A DNA stretch of 39,740 bases from an uncultured Methanobrevibacter sp. (GTDB lineage Archaea > Methanobacteriota > Methanobacteria > Methanobacteriales > Methanobacteriaceae). The position numbers were made by a program, and so were the translations under genes. Positions 26,596 through 35,517 of the stretch are shown here, piece by piece; position 1 is the stretch's first letter; every line of letters starts with the position of its first letter. Below the pieces are notes generated by a model that did no database searches, was not told the DNA's origin, and saw nothing but the letters and a program-made list of their open reading frames with translations. The stretch is from contig NZ_CACWVY010000020.1 of the NCBI RefSeq assembly GCF_902764455.1, positions 1-39,740 on the forward strand. The letters are read 5' to 3'.

Positions 26596-27617
26596 TCCTC
26601 AAAACCTTCTATCCTTTTAATATCTTCGATTAACTTATCGAAATCAGACTGATAAATCTTATCCTGAATAACTTTAAATTTCTCATATTCTCCTTTTGCA
26701 ATTTTTTGAGCATCGTTTGATGAAATTTTGCCATTACCTTCCAAAATAGGCAATAGATTTAAATTGATATAATCATCCAAGACCTTTTTCCAATCTTCCA
26801 TAGCCATTGGAATTTCATTTAGTGCACGAGACTCTGCAAGGGTTAAAAATCCATCAACCAATGAATTTAAACGATTTAATTCTCTTTCGTTCAAATAATT
26901 TTTAGATATTACAACATCACTTAAAATGATTTTTCCATTCTGATTGCTCCAATTAGTTAATCCCATGTTAATTTTTTCGCTATTACACCTTTCAGCAATT
27001 ATTTCTGCCGCAGTATGGTTGCTAACTGCATATATTAACTTATTTTGAACATTTGCGAAAAATTCTCGGGTTAGTTGAGCATCCTTGTTGTAATCAAAGC
27101 TTGTTGCATAGATATCCGTAATTTTTTGATTGAATCTTCTTTCAGATGATCGTATATCCCTTACCCTTTCAAGCAGTTGGTTGAAATAGTCAATTCCAAA
27201 TCTTGAGCCATTTTTCAATAACTCATCATCCAAAACAAAACCTTTGATTATTAATTCTTTTAATTGCTGAGTAGCCCAAATTCTAAAGCGTGTTGCATTT
27301 TTAGAGTTAACTCGGTACCCTACTGATATAATAGCATCTAAATTGTAGAAAGTAGTTTTTCTTTTTACTTTACGATTTCCTTCATTTTGAACATGTGCAA
27401 TTTTTGCACAAGTTGAACTTTTAATCAATTCACCAACATCATATATATTTTTTAAATGCTTTGTGATTACAGAACGGTCAACACCAAAGACTTCAGCCAT
27501 TGTCTTTTGAGTTGCCCAAAATGTTTCTCTTTCAGGATCAACAATCACATCCAATGACACTTTACCTTCATCACCCACATATAATAAAGTTTTTTGTATT
27601 TGATTTTCTTCTTGCAT
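26592..27617 (-). CDS. RhuM family protein
   Basis: A 341-aa soluble protein of the RhuM family, named from a Salmonella pathogenicity island. The N-terminal half has a likely DNA-binding KilA-N/Bro-like region (FWATQKTMAEVFGVDRSVITKH, followed by FYNLDAIISVGYRVNS) and the second half is helical with conserved family segments (DYNKDAQLTREFFANVQNK and RALNEIPMAMEDW). The molecular function is unknown; relatives sit in mobile or defence-rich accessory loci, sometimes near Fic-type genes. Here it stands alone, so it may have been acquired by transfer. Full length, no frameshift. Confidence 0.88.
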   Translation of the reverse strand: MQEENQIQKTLLYVGDEGKVSLDVIVDPERETFWATQKTMAEVFGVDRSVITKHLKNIYDVGELIKSSTCAKIAHVQNEGNRKVKRKTTFYNLDAIISVGYRVNSKNATRFRIWATQQLKELIIKGFVLDDELLKNGSRFGIDYFNQLLERVRDIRSSERRFNQKITDIYATSFDYNKDAQLTREFFANVQNKLIYAVSNHTAAEIIAERCNSEKINMGLTNWSNQNGKIILSDVVISKNYLNERELNRLNSLVDGFLTLAESRALNEIPMAMEDWKKVLDDYINLNLLPILEGNGKISSNDAQKIAKGEYEKFKVIQDKIYQSDFDKLIEDIKRIEGFED

Positions 27618-28075
27618 AATCTAACCTCATTTTACAATTAAAGAAATATAATTTAATATTAATATAAATTATAAAATTAATAAGCTTTTTGTTTGAAATA
27701 AAGGCAATTTCACATAGTAAAATCAATATAATTAAGTTAGAACAATATTCCATTGTAATAGCAATATCATGAAATTAAAACAATATTTTCATGCAAGAAC
27801 AATTTTAAAAAAACAGATGATGGAAAGACAAATTATGAAAATTATATTTCATTATAATCGAATAAACACATTTTTACAAGAAATTTAAAATATAACCCAA
27901 AATTATCAAAATAGTTCCATATACAAAACTATTTTATAAAATTTAAGAAAAAAGTTTTATAAGAAAAAATAAATTGCTAATATCCACCATATATCATTTA
28001 AAATACATAATTGGAATAATCCACAGTTACCTGAACAAATAATATCATAAAAAAAAGAAAAGTAAAAATCGATGT
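27618..28075. other. Intergenic region upstream of the RhuM gene
   Basis: These 458 bases are extremely AT-rich. No gene, tRNA or repeat array was found. A CATGAAA/TTTCATG inverted repeat with a 12-base spacer lies at 27768-27793, and an ACAAT/ATTGT pair at about 27742-27756; either could be an operator but nothing more can be said. The ABC-ATPase terminator is at the right end. Confidence 0.5.
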
Positions 28076-28090
28076 TTAAACATCAATTTT
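28049..28090 (-). terminator. Strong hairpin terminator of the ABC exporter operon
   Basis: On the minus strand AAAATTGATG-TTTAAA-CATCGATTTT (28065-28090) forms a near-perfect stem that includes the end of the ATPase gene. It is followed by a T-rich stretch ending in eight Ts (28049-28056). Confidence 0.7.
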
Positions 28091-28774
28091 ACTGTTAATT
28101 AATGAGTCATCACCTGCTGAAATTATTTCACCATCCAAAACTTCGATAACTCTATCTGCAAGTTTAGCTACATCCATATCATGAGTTACAATAATCAGTG
28201 TTACATTCTTATCTTCGTGTAAATCAATTAGTTGCTTAAGGATTTTGCTACTTGTCTTTGAATCTAGTGATCCTGTGGGTTCATCTGCCAATATTATTGA
28301 TGGTTCATTTGCAAGTGCTCGGGCAATAGCTACCCTTTGACGTTCACCACCAGATAACTTATTCGGTTTTATGTCAGCTTTGTCTTTAAGACCAACATCA
28401 TCCAACAGTTTCAACGCCTTGCTTTTCATTTCCTTGGATGACAGTTTCTGCGTAAACATTGGAATTTCAACATTTTCCACAACAGATATATTCGGAATCA
28501 AGTTATGCAGCTGAAAAATGAATCCAATACTTTCGGCTCTGAATTCATTTAGTTTTTTGGATGAATTCAAGTCATGGCCCGCAACATTAATACTTCCAGA
28601 ATCCGGAACATCCAAAGCTCCCAGCATATTTAACAATGTTGACTTACCAGACCCTGACGGACCGATGATTGATACAAATTCACCATCTTTTATTGTGAGA
28701 TTTACACCATTCAATGCCTTGATTTTACCGTCTTCATAGCTTTTATACAAATCATTTATTTCTACAGCATTCAT
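28076..28774 (-). CDS. ABC transporter ATP-binding protein, MacB/LolD type
   Basis: A 232-aa ATPase with Walker A GPSGSGKST, the Q-loop FIFQLHNLIPN, signature LSGGERQRVAIARAL, Walker B IILADEPTGSLD and the H-loop VTHD. The motif set and the LIPNISVVENVEIP segment are those of the MacB/LolD branch, which works with FtsX-fold permeases to export or move envelope molecules by mechanotransmission. It is encoded 9 bp after the permease, with a GAGGTGAG ribosome site. Substrate unknown. Confidence 0.93.
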   Translation of the reverse strand: MNAVEINDLYKSYEDGKIKALNGVNLTIKDGEFVSIIGPSGSGKSTLLNMLGALDVPDSGSINVAGHDLNSSKKLNEFRAESIGFIFQLHNLIPNISVVENVEIPMFTQKLSSKEMKSKALKLLDDVGLKDKADIKPNKLSGGERQRVAIARALANEPSIILADEPTGSLDSKTSSKILKQLIDLHEDKNVTLIIVTHDMDVAKLADRVIEVLDGEIISAGDDSLINSKIDV

Positions 28775-28783
28775 AATCTCACC

Positions 28784-29893
28784 TCATTCATACCTCAACG
28801 CTTCTGTTGGAGGCAGTTTAACCGCTTTGATTGCAGGATAAATTCCTCCGATAATTCCGACAACAATAGCAATTGCAAATGCCTGGATAAATATTTTAGG
28901 TGTAAACAGCGGTTCGATTCCCATTTGAGGTCCAAACAAAGTGCATGCCAAAAATCCTATTAATGAACCGATGATTGCTGATACTATAGTAATTACAAGT
29001 GATTCGCCAACAATCATTGTAAGGATTTTTCTGTTTGACCAGCCGACAGCCTTTAAAACACCAATTTCACGGGTTCTCTCAAACACACTCATAAGCATTG
29101 TGTTGATAATACCAAGACCACCAACTACAATCGCCAGAAGTGAAATCGCCCATGTTGATGCCTGAAGCATGTTCAGCATGTCTGCCATCTGAGTCATCTC
29201 CATTACGGATGTGACCGTTGTGATGTTGTCACCGTATTTTTCATCAATCCTGTCTGCAACTGTCTGAGGGTCTTCGCCCTTATTGACCTTGACATAGATG
29301 TTTGAGATTGAATCCTCATCATCCATCAATTCACCAACTTTGGAAATTGAAGTAAATACTCCCCCAGCCATGTTCTGATCTCCGGTTTCATAGATTCCAA
29401 CGACCTCAAATTCTTCTCCGTCGATTTTGATTTTGTCACCTACACTATAATTATTATCCTCAGCATATATCTCGCCCAAAATAGCTTCTGACGCATTATC
29501 TTCCATTATTCTTCCTTCTTTCATGGAAATATCTGCTAAAGTCGTACCATTTGGATCTATACCTATCAATGTATTCATATAATCATCACCTACCGAAGTG
29601 AGGACTACATAAATCGGATAAGCTTCACTTACTCCCGAAACATTAGCGATTTTTTCTGTCCAATTTGCATCGATAGTGTTGGTTCCATAAGCCGAATCTC
29701 CAGTTTCCTTACCTGAAATTGAAAAATCAGCACCTCCTGCATGAATTGTGTCTTCGAAAGTATTAATTAAACCGTCTGTGATTCCACCAAGAGCAACAAT
29801 TACTACAATACCAATTGCAATACCAATAATTGCCAGAATTGCACTGTTTTTTCTCCTGAATGGATTTTTAAGAATAAATTTTAAAAATGACAT
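28784..29893 (-). CDS. ABC transporter permease, FtsX/MacB type
   Basis: A 369-aa protein with one N-terminal transmembrane helix (about 15-40), a large external MacB-type periplasmic-like core (about 45-235), and three C-terminal helices (about 250-365) with the FtsX-domain pattern FERTREIGVLKAVGWSNRKI and the PTEALRYE end typical of this family. Together with the downstream ATPase it forms a complete exporter. I chose the ATG at 29893 (MSFLKFILKNPFRRK) because it matches family N-termini; the in-frame ATG at 29944 would add 17 residues. There is no ribosome site; a TATA-like sequence centred about 27 bases upstream suggests a leaderless mRNA. Confidence 0.9.
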   Translation of the reverse strand: MSFLKFILKNPFRRKNSAILAIIGIAIGIVVIVALGGITDGLINTFEDTIHAGGADFSISGKETGDSAYGTNTIDANWTEKIANVSGVSEAYPIYVVLTSVGDDYMNTLIGIDPNGTTLADISMKEGRIMEDNASEAILGEIYAEDNNYSVGDKIKIDGEEFEVVGIYETGDQNMAGGVFTSISKVGELMDDEDSISNIYVKVNKGEDPQTVADRIDEKYGDNITTVTSVMEMTQMADMLNMLQASTWAISLLAIVVGGLGIINTMLMSVFERTREIGVLKAVGWSNRKILTMIVGESLVITIVSAIIGSLIGFLACTLFGPQMGIEPLFTPKIFIQAFAIAIVVGIIGGIYPAIKAVKLPPTEALRYE

Positions 29894-29912
29894 AATAATA
29901 AATAGGAATGTA

Positions 29913-29926
29913 GCATATAAATAACT
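29913..29926. promoter_or_regulatory. TATA-like element shared by the ABC permease and the DUF3781 pseudogene
   Basis: GCATATAAATAACT lies 20-33 bases upstream of the permease ATG (minus strand reads AGTTATTTATATGC). The same ATATAAATAACTAAT sequence lies upstream of the intact DUF3781 gene at 33814, so it belongs to the duplicated segment. The permease may have taken over a promoter that came with that duplication (inference). Confidence 0.4.
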
Positions 29927-29966
29927 AATTACACCATTAACCAAGATGCAAAAATCAGCTATTGAA

Positions 29967-30182
29967 ATGCATGAAAAACTACTTTTAGAAGAAATTCATA
30001 CAACTGAAATAGGCATGAATAATACCTGAAAAATCTTAGAATAAGTAAAAAATCAGTGAACTATTGCATTTTCAATCTAAACAAGACAATACAATTGTTT
30101 GAAAAAAGGAAAGAATTATGAAGGATGTTAACGATTGCACAATAACTATCAACTTTAAAATAATTACTGCACTTAAAAAAAA
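29967..30182 (+). pseudogene. Decayed DUF3781 gene copy
   Basis: The sequence aligns along its length with the intact gene at 33864-34103. It starts MHEKLLLEEIHTTEIG (intact: MHKNILLENVDKIHTTEMG), then hits a stop at codon 21 and shows several stops, a 9-base deletion near the start and another loss near the 3' end. Recognisable blocks persist to ATAATTACTGCACTTAAA. Upstream, the promoter-like ATATAAATAACTAAT is also shared. It no longer encodes a protein. Confidence 0.85.
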
Positions 30183-30208
30183 AGGTGTTAGAGAGTTTAA
30201 TCTCTAAC
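30174..30208 (-). terminator. Hairpin plus T-run terminator of the second peptidase-adhesin
   Basis: GTTAGAGA (minus strand, pairing 30201-30208 with 30187-30194) forms an 8-bp stem with a six-base loop, overlapping the stop codon. It is followed by ACC and a run of ten Ts (30174-30183). Confidence 0.75.
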
Positions 30209-33200
30209 GTCTAACATTAAGAGTTGATTTTACAGCATCATTAAGGTAACTTACCTTAACTGTGTATTTTTTGACTTTCAATTTATTGATAGCTGCTTTT
30301 TTGATGGTTACTTTAGCAATTCCCTTTTTGTTGGTTCTTGCTTTGTAAGTTTTACCATTAACTTTGAATTTTACAACTTTGCTTTTAAGTGCTGTTTTTC
30401 CTTTTTTAAGGGTTGCACTTAATACAAGTTTCTTAGCTGATTTTTTAACAGTTACAGTCTTTTTGGTTTTTAATACCTGTTTTACTGTTAATTTGTTTTT
30501 AACTGTTTGACCTTTGTAGGTTGCAGCTATTGTATATTTTCCAGGAGTAACTTTGGAAGGTATTTTCAATATTGCATATCCGTTTGCATTGGTTCTTACC
30601 TTGAATGTCTTTTTGCCGATTTTAATGGTTACCAATTGGTTTTTACCTGCAAATTGACCGTTATCAGCCCTTACACGTACCTTGTATGAGTGTCCGTCAT
30701 AGTAGTACATGTTCACATTTGAATTTCCGGCAAATCTGGACAGGACATTTATAGTTATCCTTAATTGTTCACCAGTTTCTGGATTTGCATAGTCAATATA
30801 ATGTTTTCCTATTTCGTTTTTTGGGTCAATACCAATAGTCAATGTACCATTTGCATCAGTTTTTGCTCCTTTGATTACTTCATTGTCAAATTTAGCAGTT
30901 ACTAAAGTATTTGCAAGAGGAGTTCCATTAGAGTCAAAGAACTGCACAGTGAATGAGCTTTTGGCGTTGTATGCCACGTTCATGCTTTTTTCATCATCAC
31001 TGAATATGGTTGTTTTTACCAATACCATGCTTGAGAATGTTTGATTTTTGTATGTTATAGTTACAAGGTATTCTCCGGCAGGTAAAACTCCCAATGATAT
31101 GCTTCCAGTTCCGTTAGATATTTGTATAGTGTAATTTTTATCTTGGAAACTGGCTTGAATGATGTCGGCTTCTGTAACATTGTAAACTGTAAATATGGTT
31201 TCATTATTATCGAAATATTTCACAACATCTTTTGTAATTACAGGACTGTGGTAAGTGTATGCCTTAACAGAAGCAACCATATTTTTATTTGAAAGATCAA
31301 CAAATTTACCGTTATCCACCGCATAATTTACACCGGTCATATGTGCAGTTCTCATTCCTTCAACATATGGCATTGAAGAGGATTGGATTCTGATTTCAAA
31401 TGTAGAATTAGGATCCACTGCAACATATTTATCCAATTTGATGGTTTCATATCCTGCATGAGTTGATTTTCCACTTTGGCTGTAAGCTACACGATTATTA
31501 AGGAATATTGAAATAGTATATGGAGTATTTGCATTTTCAAAGTAAGTTCCAACAGCAGCAATTATGTCTCCGTTTTCACTTGAATATATCTGTCCGTATG
31601 TATCGTAATTGTAAGAGTAGCCAGAAATTCCGTTCACTTCATTTTGGTATAGTTTTTCATAGAATTCAACATTATCAAAGGTGAATCCTACTGCATTCGC
31701 TTTCAATGACGCATCATAGTATGAAATGTAGAAGTATCCTCCATCTCCCCAGTCGGTTCCCCAGCTGTTTTTACAAATCCATGCACCGTTTCCAGGAGCA
31801 GGAGTTGAAAATTTGTTTTTTGAGAAGTTATCATCCCAACCAACCAAAGTAACGTAATGGTTTCCATTGTATTTGGAGTTGTATATTGACTTGTATTTAT
31901 TGCTGTATGACGGATCTCGTGAATCTGCACCGTATACAAATAGGTTCAATGCACCATATTTTGTTAAATATTGCTTAATGGCATCCATATCATTTATATC
32001 TATGTAAACGGCATTTACTGTACGGTATGCACCATCAGGACTATAAGGTATTTTGGAAATTTTTCCAAGCTCATCATATGAGTCCTCTAATGTATTTGTT
32101 GCTCCAAACCAGCTTACAAAGTAAGCAGCAGACATATGCAATGTTCCGCCTTCAATTTCCTCAATCATTCCATAAATGGAATAACGCAGACCGAGGTTTT
32201 GAATATTATTTTCGGAAATGTCTATTTCTTTTCCGGTTGCAATTAAGAAAGAGGATTCAAATGCACCTGCTGCTCCAAATGCCCAACATGAACCCATTGA
32301 ACCTTGATTTTTAACAGGAGTAACTAATCCTAAATCATTTAAATTGAAATATGAGTCCTTTGCAGAACCGTTAATAGGTCGTGGATCCAATATGATTTTT
32401 TCCCCATTGTATCTTACGATATAGTTAAAGCTTCTGTCATCTATTGTGCTTGTGTATTCACCACAGTTTGTTATGTTGGATCCCTCATCATCAAATCGGG
32501 TGTAAATATCTTTGCCGTTGTTTTTGAACTGTGAATTCATGATTTTATATTGTGTGGAATAACTGTAAATCGCCCCTCCTTCGCTTGCAACATTGTCTGT
32601 GAAAGTACAATTGTCAATTGTTGCGATTTCAAAGTCAAGAAGTACAGCACCACCATATCCATCATTTTCATTTGCTTTATTGTTAGTGAATGTGCCTTTG
32701 TTTATAATTACAGTTGCATTTGAGGTATATATTGCCCCTCCATTTTCATTTACTATATTGTTTGTGAATGTGGAGTTGGTTACAATAAGGACCCCACCTA
32801 ACTGAAGTAATGCTCCTCCAAACTCTGCAGAGTTTTTGTCAAACAATGTATTTTGGATATTAACTAATCCTCCATTACAATTGGTTCCGTCACCGTTAAT
32901 GTCTGCAAAGATAGCTCCACCATTTCGGGCAGCACTGACATTTATAAATTCACACTCATCTACAGTTAAATATGTATAATTGGTCGGATTTCCGCCTTTG
33001 ATTGCAATAGCTCCGGCAGTCGCATTGGCTGTCAGATTAATGAATTTTGATTTTTTGACTGTTGTTAAACCTGAGTTGTATATTGCAGTTGCATATTTTG
33101 AGGCAATGTTTGCAAAAACACTGTTTGAAATCTCTATATTACTGCTACTTCCATAAATCAAACTCCAGGTTATTGGATTTTTGTTTGTAAATGTTGCATT

Positions 33201-33767
33201 ATCCATAACTAATTGAGAGTCCTTTGCAAATATTGCAGACCCTGAACCCTGTGCAGAGGCGTCAATAAACCTGTCGTCAGTACTGTTAAACTCACCACCA
33301 CTGCAGTATACCGCACCTCCAAAATCAGCAGAATTTGTATTCATGAATGTTACATTGACAGTAACAAGTCCTGAATTTACTTGAATTGCACTGTCATTTG
33401 TATTTTTCAAAATGAGATTTTTTAAAGTTAATGTGCCTTCGGATACTTTAAACATGAATGTTTTACCATCGGCATCAATAACATGATTGTTTCCATTTAT
33501 TGTAAAGTTATCTTTAAATTCAATATACTTTATAGTGTCTTTTTCATCATATTTGTAATCGTTTTCTAAAGTTATTGCATCATCTGTTTTATTTATTGCA
33601 TCAAATAAATCAGTGAATGACTTTTCGGAAGCATCAGAAATGACATCTTGTGTATCCGTCAGTTCCAAGGTGTCCTGTGCAGTCTGATTTGCATCTTCAG
33701 CACAAACTACTCCCATGGTCAGTATCAATAAAAATAGAAAGATTACAGATGACTTGATTAATTTCAA
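30204..33767 (-). CDS. Secreted adhesin-like protein with papain-like (C1A) cysteine peptidase domain
   Basis: This 1187-aa paralogue of the 9102-12653 protein has the same architecture: signal peptide (about 1-23, GVVCAED), beta-helix (about 40-430), papain-like domain (about 465-690), lectin-like domain (about 700-840), then Ig-like modules with a Lys-rich end. Catalytic residues are Gln488 and Cys494 (NQGSMGSCWAF), His637 (NHYVTLVGWDD) and Asn667 (KNSWGTDW), so it should be active outside the cell. The start is TTG at 33767, because AGGAGAG lies just upstream and the signal peptide begins there; the longer in-frame extension to 33869 crosses the promoter. It diverges from the DUF3781 gene. 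Confidence 0.88.
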   Translation of the reverse strand: MKLIKSSVIFLFLLILTMGVVCAEDANQTAQDTLELTDTQDVISDASEKSFTDLFDAINKTDDAITLENDYKYDEKDTIKYIEFKDNFTINGNNHVIDADGKTFMFKVSEGTLTLKNLILKNTNDSAIQVNSGLVTVNVTFMNTNSADFGGAVYCSGGEFNSTDDRFIDASAQGSGSAIFAKDSQLVMDNATFTNKNPITWSLIYGSSSNIEISNSVFANIASKYATAIYNSGLTTVKKSKFINLTANATAGAIAIKGGNPTNYTYLTVDECEFINVSAARNGGAIFADINGDGTNCNGGLVNIQNTLFDKNSAEFGGALLQLGGVLIVTNSTFTNNIVNENGGAIYTSNATVIINKGTFTNNKANENDGYGGAVLLDFEIATIDNCTFTDNVASEGGAIYSYSTQYKIMNSQFKNNGKDIYTRFDDEGSNITNCGEYTSTIDDRSFNYIVRYNGEKIILDPRPINGSAKDSYFNLNDLGLVTPVKNQGSMGSCWAFGAAGAFESSFLIATGKEIDISENNIQNLGLRYSIYGMIEEIEGGTLHMSAAYFVSWFGATNTLEDSYDELGKISKIPYSPDGAYRTVNAVYIDINDMDAIKQYLTKYGALNLFVYGADSRDPSYSNKYKSIYNSKYNGNHYVTLVGWDDNFSKNKFSTPAPGNGAWICKNSWGTDWGDGGYFYISYYDASLKANAVGFTFDNVEFYEKLYQNEVNGISGYSYNYDTYGQIYSSENGDIIAAVGTYFENANTPYTISIFLNNRVAYSQSGKSTHAGYETIKLDKYVAVDPNSTFEIRIQSSSMPYVEGMRTAHMTGVNYAVDNGKFVDLSNKNMVASVKAYTYHSPVITKDVVKYFDNNETIFTVYNVTEADIIQASFQDKNYTIQISNGTGSISLGVLPAGEYLVTITYKNQTFSSMVLVKTTIFSDDEKSMNVAYNAKSSFTVQFFDSNGTPLANTLVTAKFDNEVIKGAKTDANGTLTIGIDPKNEIGKHYIDYANPETGEQLRITINVLSRFAGNSNVNMYYYDGHSYKVRVRADNGQFAGKNQLVTIKIGKKTFKVRTNANGYAILKIPSKVTPGKYTIAATYKGQTVKNKLTVKQVLKTKKTVTVKKSAKKLVLSATLKKGKTALKSKVVKFKVNGKTYKARTNKKGIAKVTIKKAAINKLKVKKYTVKVSYLNDAVKSTLNVRR

Positions 33768-33810
33768 TTTAATCTCTCCTATATTTTGTACAATACTATA
33801 TACCATATTA

Positions 33811-33860
33811 TTATATAAATAACTAATCATACAATTAATTTTAATACAAAATAAGGTGAT
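33811..33860 (+). promoter_or_regulatory. TATA box and ribosome site of the DUF3781 gene
   Basis: TTATATAAAT at 33811-33820 is a good TATA box; transcription would start near 33842. AGGTGAT (33854-33860) precedes the ATG at 33864. On the other strand the same AT-rich segment lies about 45 bases before the TTG start of the adhesin, so the region probably drives both genes. Confidence 0.5.
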
Positions 33861-33863
33861 AAA

Positions 33864-34103
33864 ATGCATAAGAATATACTTTTAGAAAATGTTGATAAAA
33901 TTCATACAACAGAAATGGGAGTTGGAAGGATTCAGAAAAATTTAGGCATTAGTGAAGAACCTGTAAGCTATTGCATTTCAAAATTAAAACAGGAAAATTC
34001 TTCTGTTACAAAAGAAGGTAAAAATTACTATGTCAATGTTGATGACTGCATAATTACCATCAATTCCAGCAGTTTTACAATAATAACTGCACATAAAAAA
34101 TAA
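33864..34103 (+). CDS. DUF3781 family protein
   Basis: A 79-aa soluble protein with the DUF3781 pattern: IHTTEMGVGRIQKNLG, then YCISKLK, KEGKNYYVNVDDCIITIN and a terminal FTIITAHK. The N-terminal half is helical and the C-terminal half beta-stranded. Function is unknown in the family. It diverges from the adhesin-peptidase gene and a decayed copy lies on the far side of that gene, in the same orientation. Confidence 0.85.
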   Translation: MHKNILLENVDKIHTTEMGVGRIQKNLGISEEPVSYCISKLKQENSSVTKEGKNYYVNVDDCIITINSSSFTIITAHKK

Positions 34104-34112
34104 TTAATGTGA

Positions 34113-34150
34113 AAAAAAAGTAAAAAAAAGAAGAGATTGAAAATCTCTTA
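34113..34150 (-). terminator. Hairpin plus T-tract terminator of fbp
   Basis: AAGAGATT (34132-34139) pairs with AATCTCTT (34143-34150) with a three-base loop. On the minus strand it is followed by C and eight Ts, then a second run of eight Ts (34113-34120). Confidence 0.75.
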
Positions 34151-34154
34151 AAAT

Positions 34155-35252
34155 CTATTCATCCATATCTTCAAATCTGGATTCTAATTTTTCCATTACA
34201 CCAGGAAGTGAGGTGTATTCCATTTCTTCAGCAGGTAATCTGTGAGGTTCAAATGGACCGTGTCTTCTGATGTAAGTTGCGATTTTAGCAGCTTGTTCAC
34301 GGGTAGGGTCAAATGCAGGGTCATCGAATAAATCGACTGGTCCGATTAATTCACCGTTAGCTACTTGGAAACCTAAACCTACTACTCTAGGAGGTCCGTC
34401 GAATCTGATTGGGTTTGCTTCTGCTTCGGAAACAGGCATCATTGGACCGTTGTGGGATCCTCTCATCCATCCGCTTACCATGTGTGGGAATGCAAATGGG
34501 TCTACACATTCACCGTTTGCAGGGAAACCAGATTGTGCTCTTACCATACATACTGGGTCGTCTTTACCGACGTATTCTCCAGCCATTAAGTTTAATCTTT
34601 CAGTACTTATTGCAGCTGCGATTTCACCGTTTTTCTTCCATACTCTTTTAATTACGTATCTGCCGGTGGAACCAATTAATGCAAGTAAATCATACATTTC
34701 TTCAGGACAGTTTAAGATAACTTTTCTGTGTTCGATTACATCGAATACTTCAAATTTGAATCCATCGTGTAATGAAGGGTCAATAACAAGACCTGCAGTG
34801 TTGAATGGGTCTGCGAAGATTCTGAATACTGGTAAGTTGAATGCACCAGGTTCGGTTTTGTCACAGCAGAAGATTAACACAGGATCAGATGGTCTTTCTT
34901 CGAATTCCATTTCTGCTACACCAGGACCCATACCTTTGATGTTTCCAGAGAAGGTATCGGATAATAAGTCTTGACCTGCACCGTATAATTTTAATTCACG
35001 TGCTCTTTCAGTAGCTTTCATGAATGCATCGTATGCAGTTTTGTGTACTTCTTCGTTTTCTACACCTTTGTCGTGGGTCATGATTAAGTCAATGTCGTCA
35101 CCACAACGGGATATATAGTAATCTTTTAAGATACCTGCTTCTAAAGCTTCGTTTAAAACTTCATCACAAATATCCATTAATTCAGGGTGTGCGACACAAT
35201 GTCCGGACACACTTCCAATATCAGCTTTAATTACACTAACAGTAGTTTTCAT
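34155..35252 (-). CDS. fbp: Fructose-1,6-bisphosphate aldolase/phosphatase (class V FBPase)
   Basis: A 365-aa bifunctional gluconeogenic enzyme of archaea. It condenses dihydroxyacetone phosphate with glyceraldehyde 3-phosphate and then removes the 1-phosphate, giving fructose 6-phosphate without free intermediate. Visible are the N-terminal SVIKADIGSVSGH metal site, DDIDLIMTHDKG, FCCDKTEPGAFN, and AGEYVGKDDP with the expected Schiff-base Lys230, Tyr227 and Asp231/232. The end RRHGPFEPHRLP is typical. Full length. GAGGT precedes the ATG and a TATA-like AATATAAATAC lies at about 35315-35325. It is a single-gene unit. Confidence 0.97.
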   Translation of the reverse strand: MKTTVSVIKADIGSVSGHCVAHPELMDICDEVLNEALEAGILKDYYISRCGDDIDLIMTHDKGVENEEVHKTAYDAFMKATERARELKLYGAGQDLLSDTFSGNIKGMGPGVAEMEFEERPSDPVLIFCCDKTEPGAFNLPVFRIFADPFNTAGLVIDPSLHDGFKFEVFDVIEHRKVILNCPEEMYDLLALIGSTGRYVIKRVWKKNGEIAAAISTERLNLMAGEYVGKDDPVCMVRAQSGFPANGECVDPFAFPHMVSGWMRGSHNGPMMPVSEAEANPIRFDGPPRVVGLGFQVANGELIGPVDLFDDPAFDPTREQAAKIATYIRRHGPFEPHRLPAEEMEYTSLPGVMEKLESRFEDMDE

Positions 35253-35517
35253 ATTAATAACCTCGATTAGTAAATTAATTATTTACTAGACATTTATTAT
35301 TTTTATGATGTATAGTATTTATATTATTATGTTAACATGGTTATTTTTAAAAATGTTGATGAAAAACATGCTTAAGTTTTTGAAAAAAAACCTTTTGAAA
35401 AATCTGTCCATTGAATTACCTCAACCTAAATTGATATCAAGGCAGTTCAATTAGAATATATCAATAATCTAAATTAATGACAAACACTTTAAATGTTTTC
35501 AAAAGCAATATATTACC

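Noticed and set aside
33768-33869. 34-codon N-terminal extension of the second peptidase-adhesin
   Set aside because: It runs through the divergent promoter and the true signal peptide begins at the TTG after AGGAGAG.
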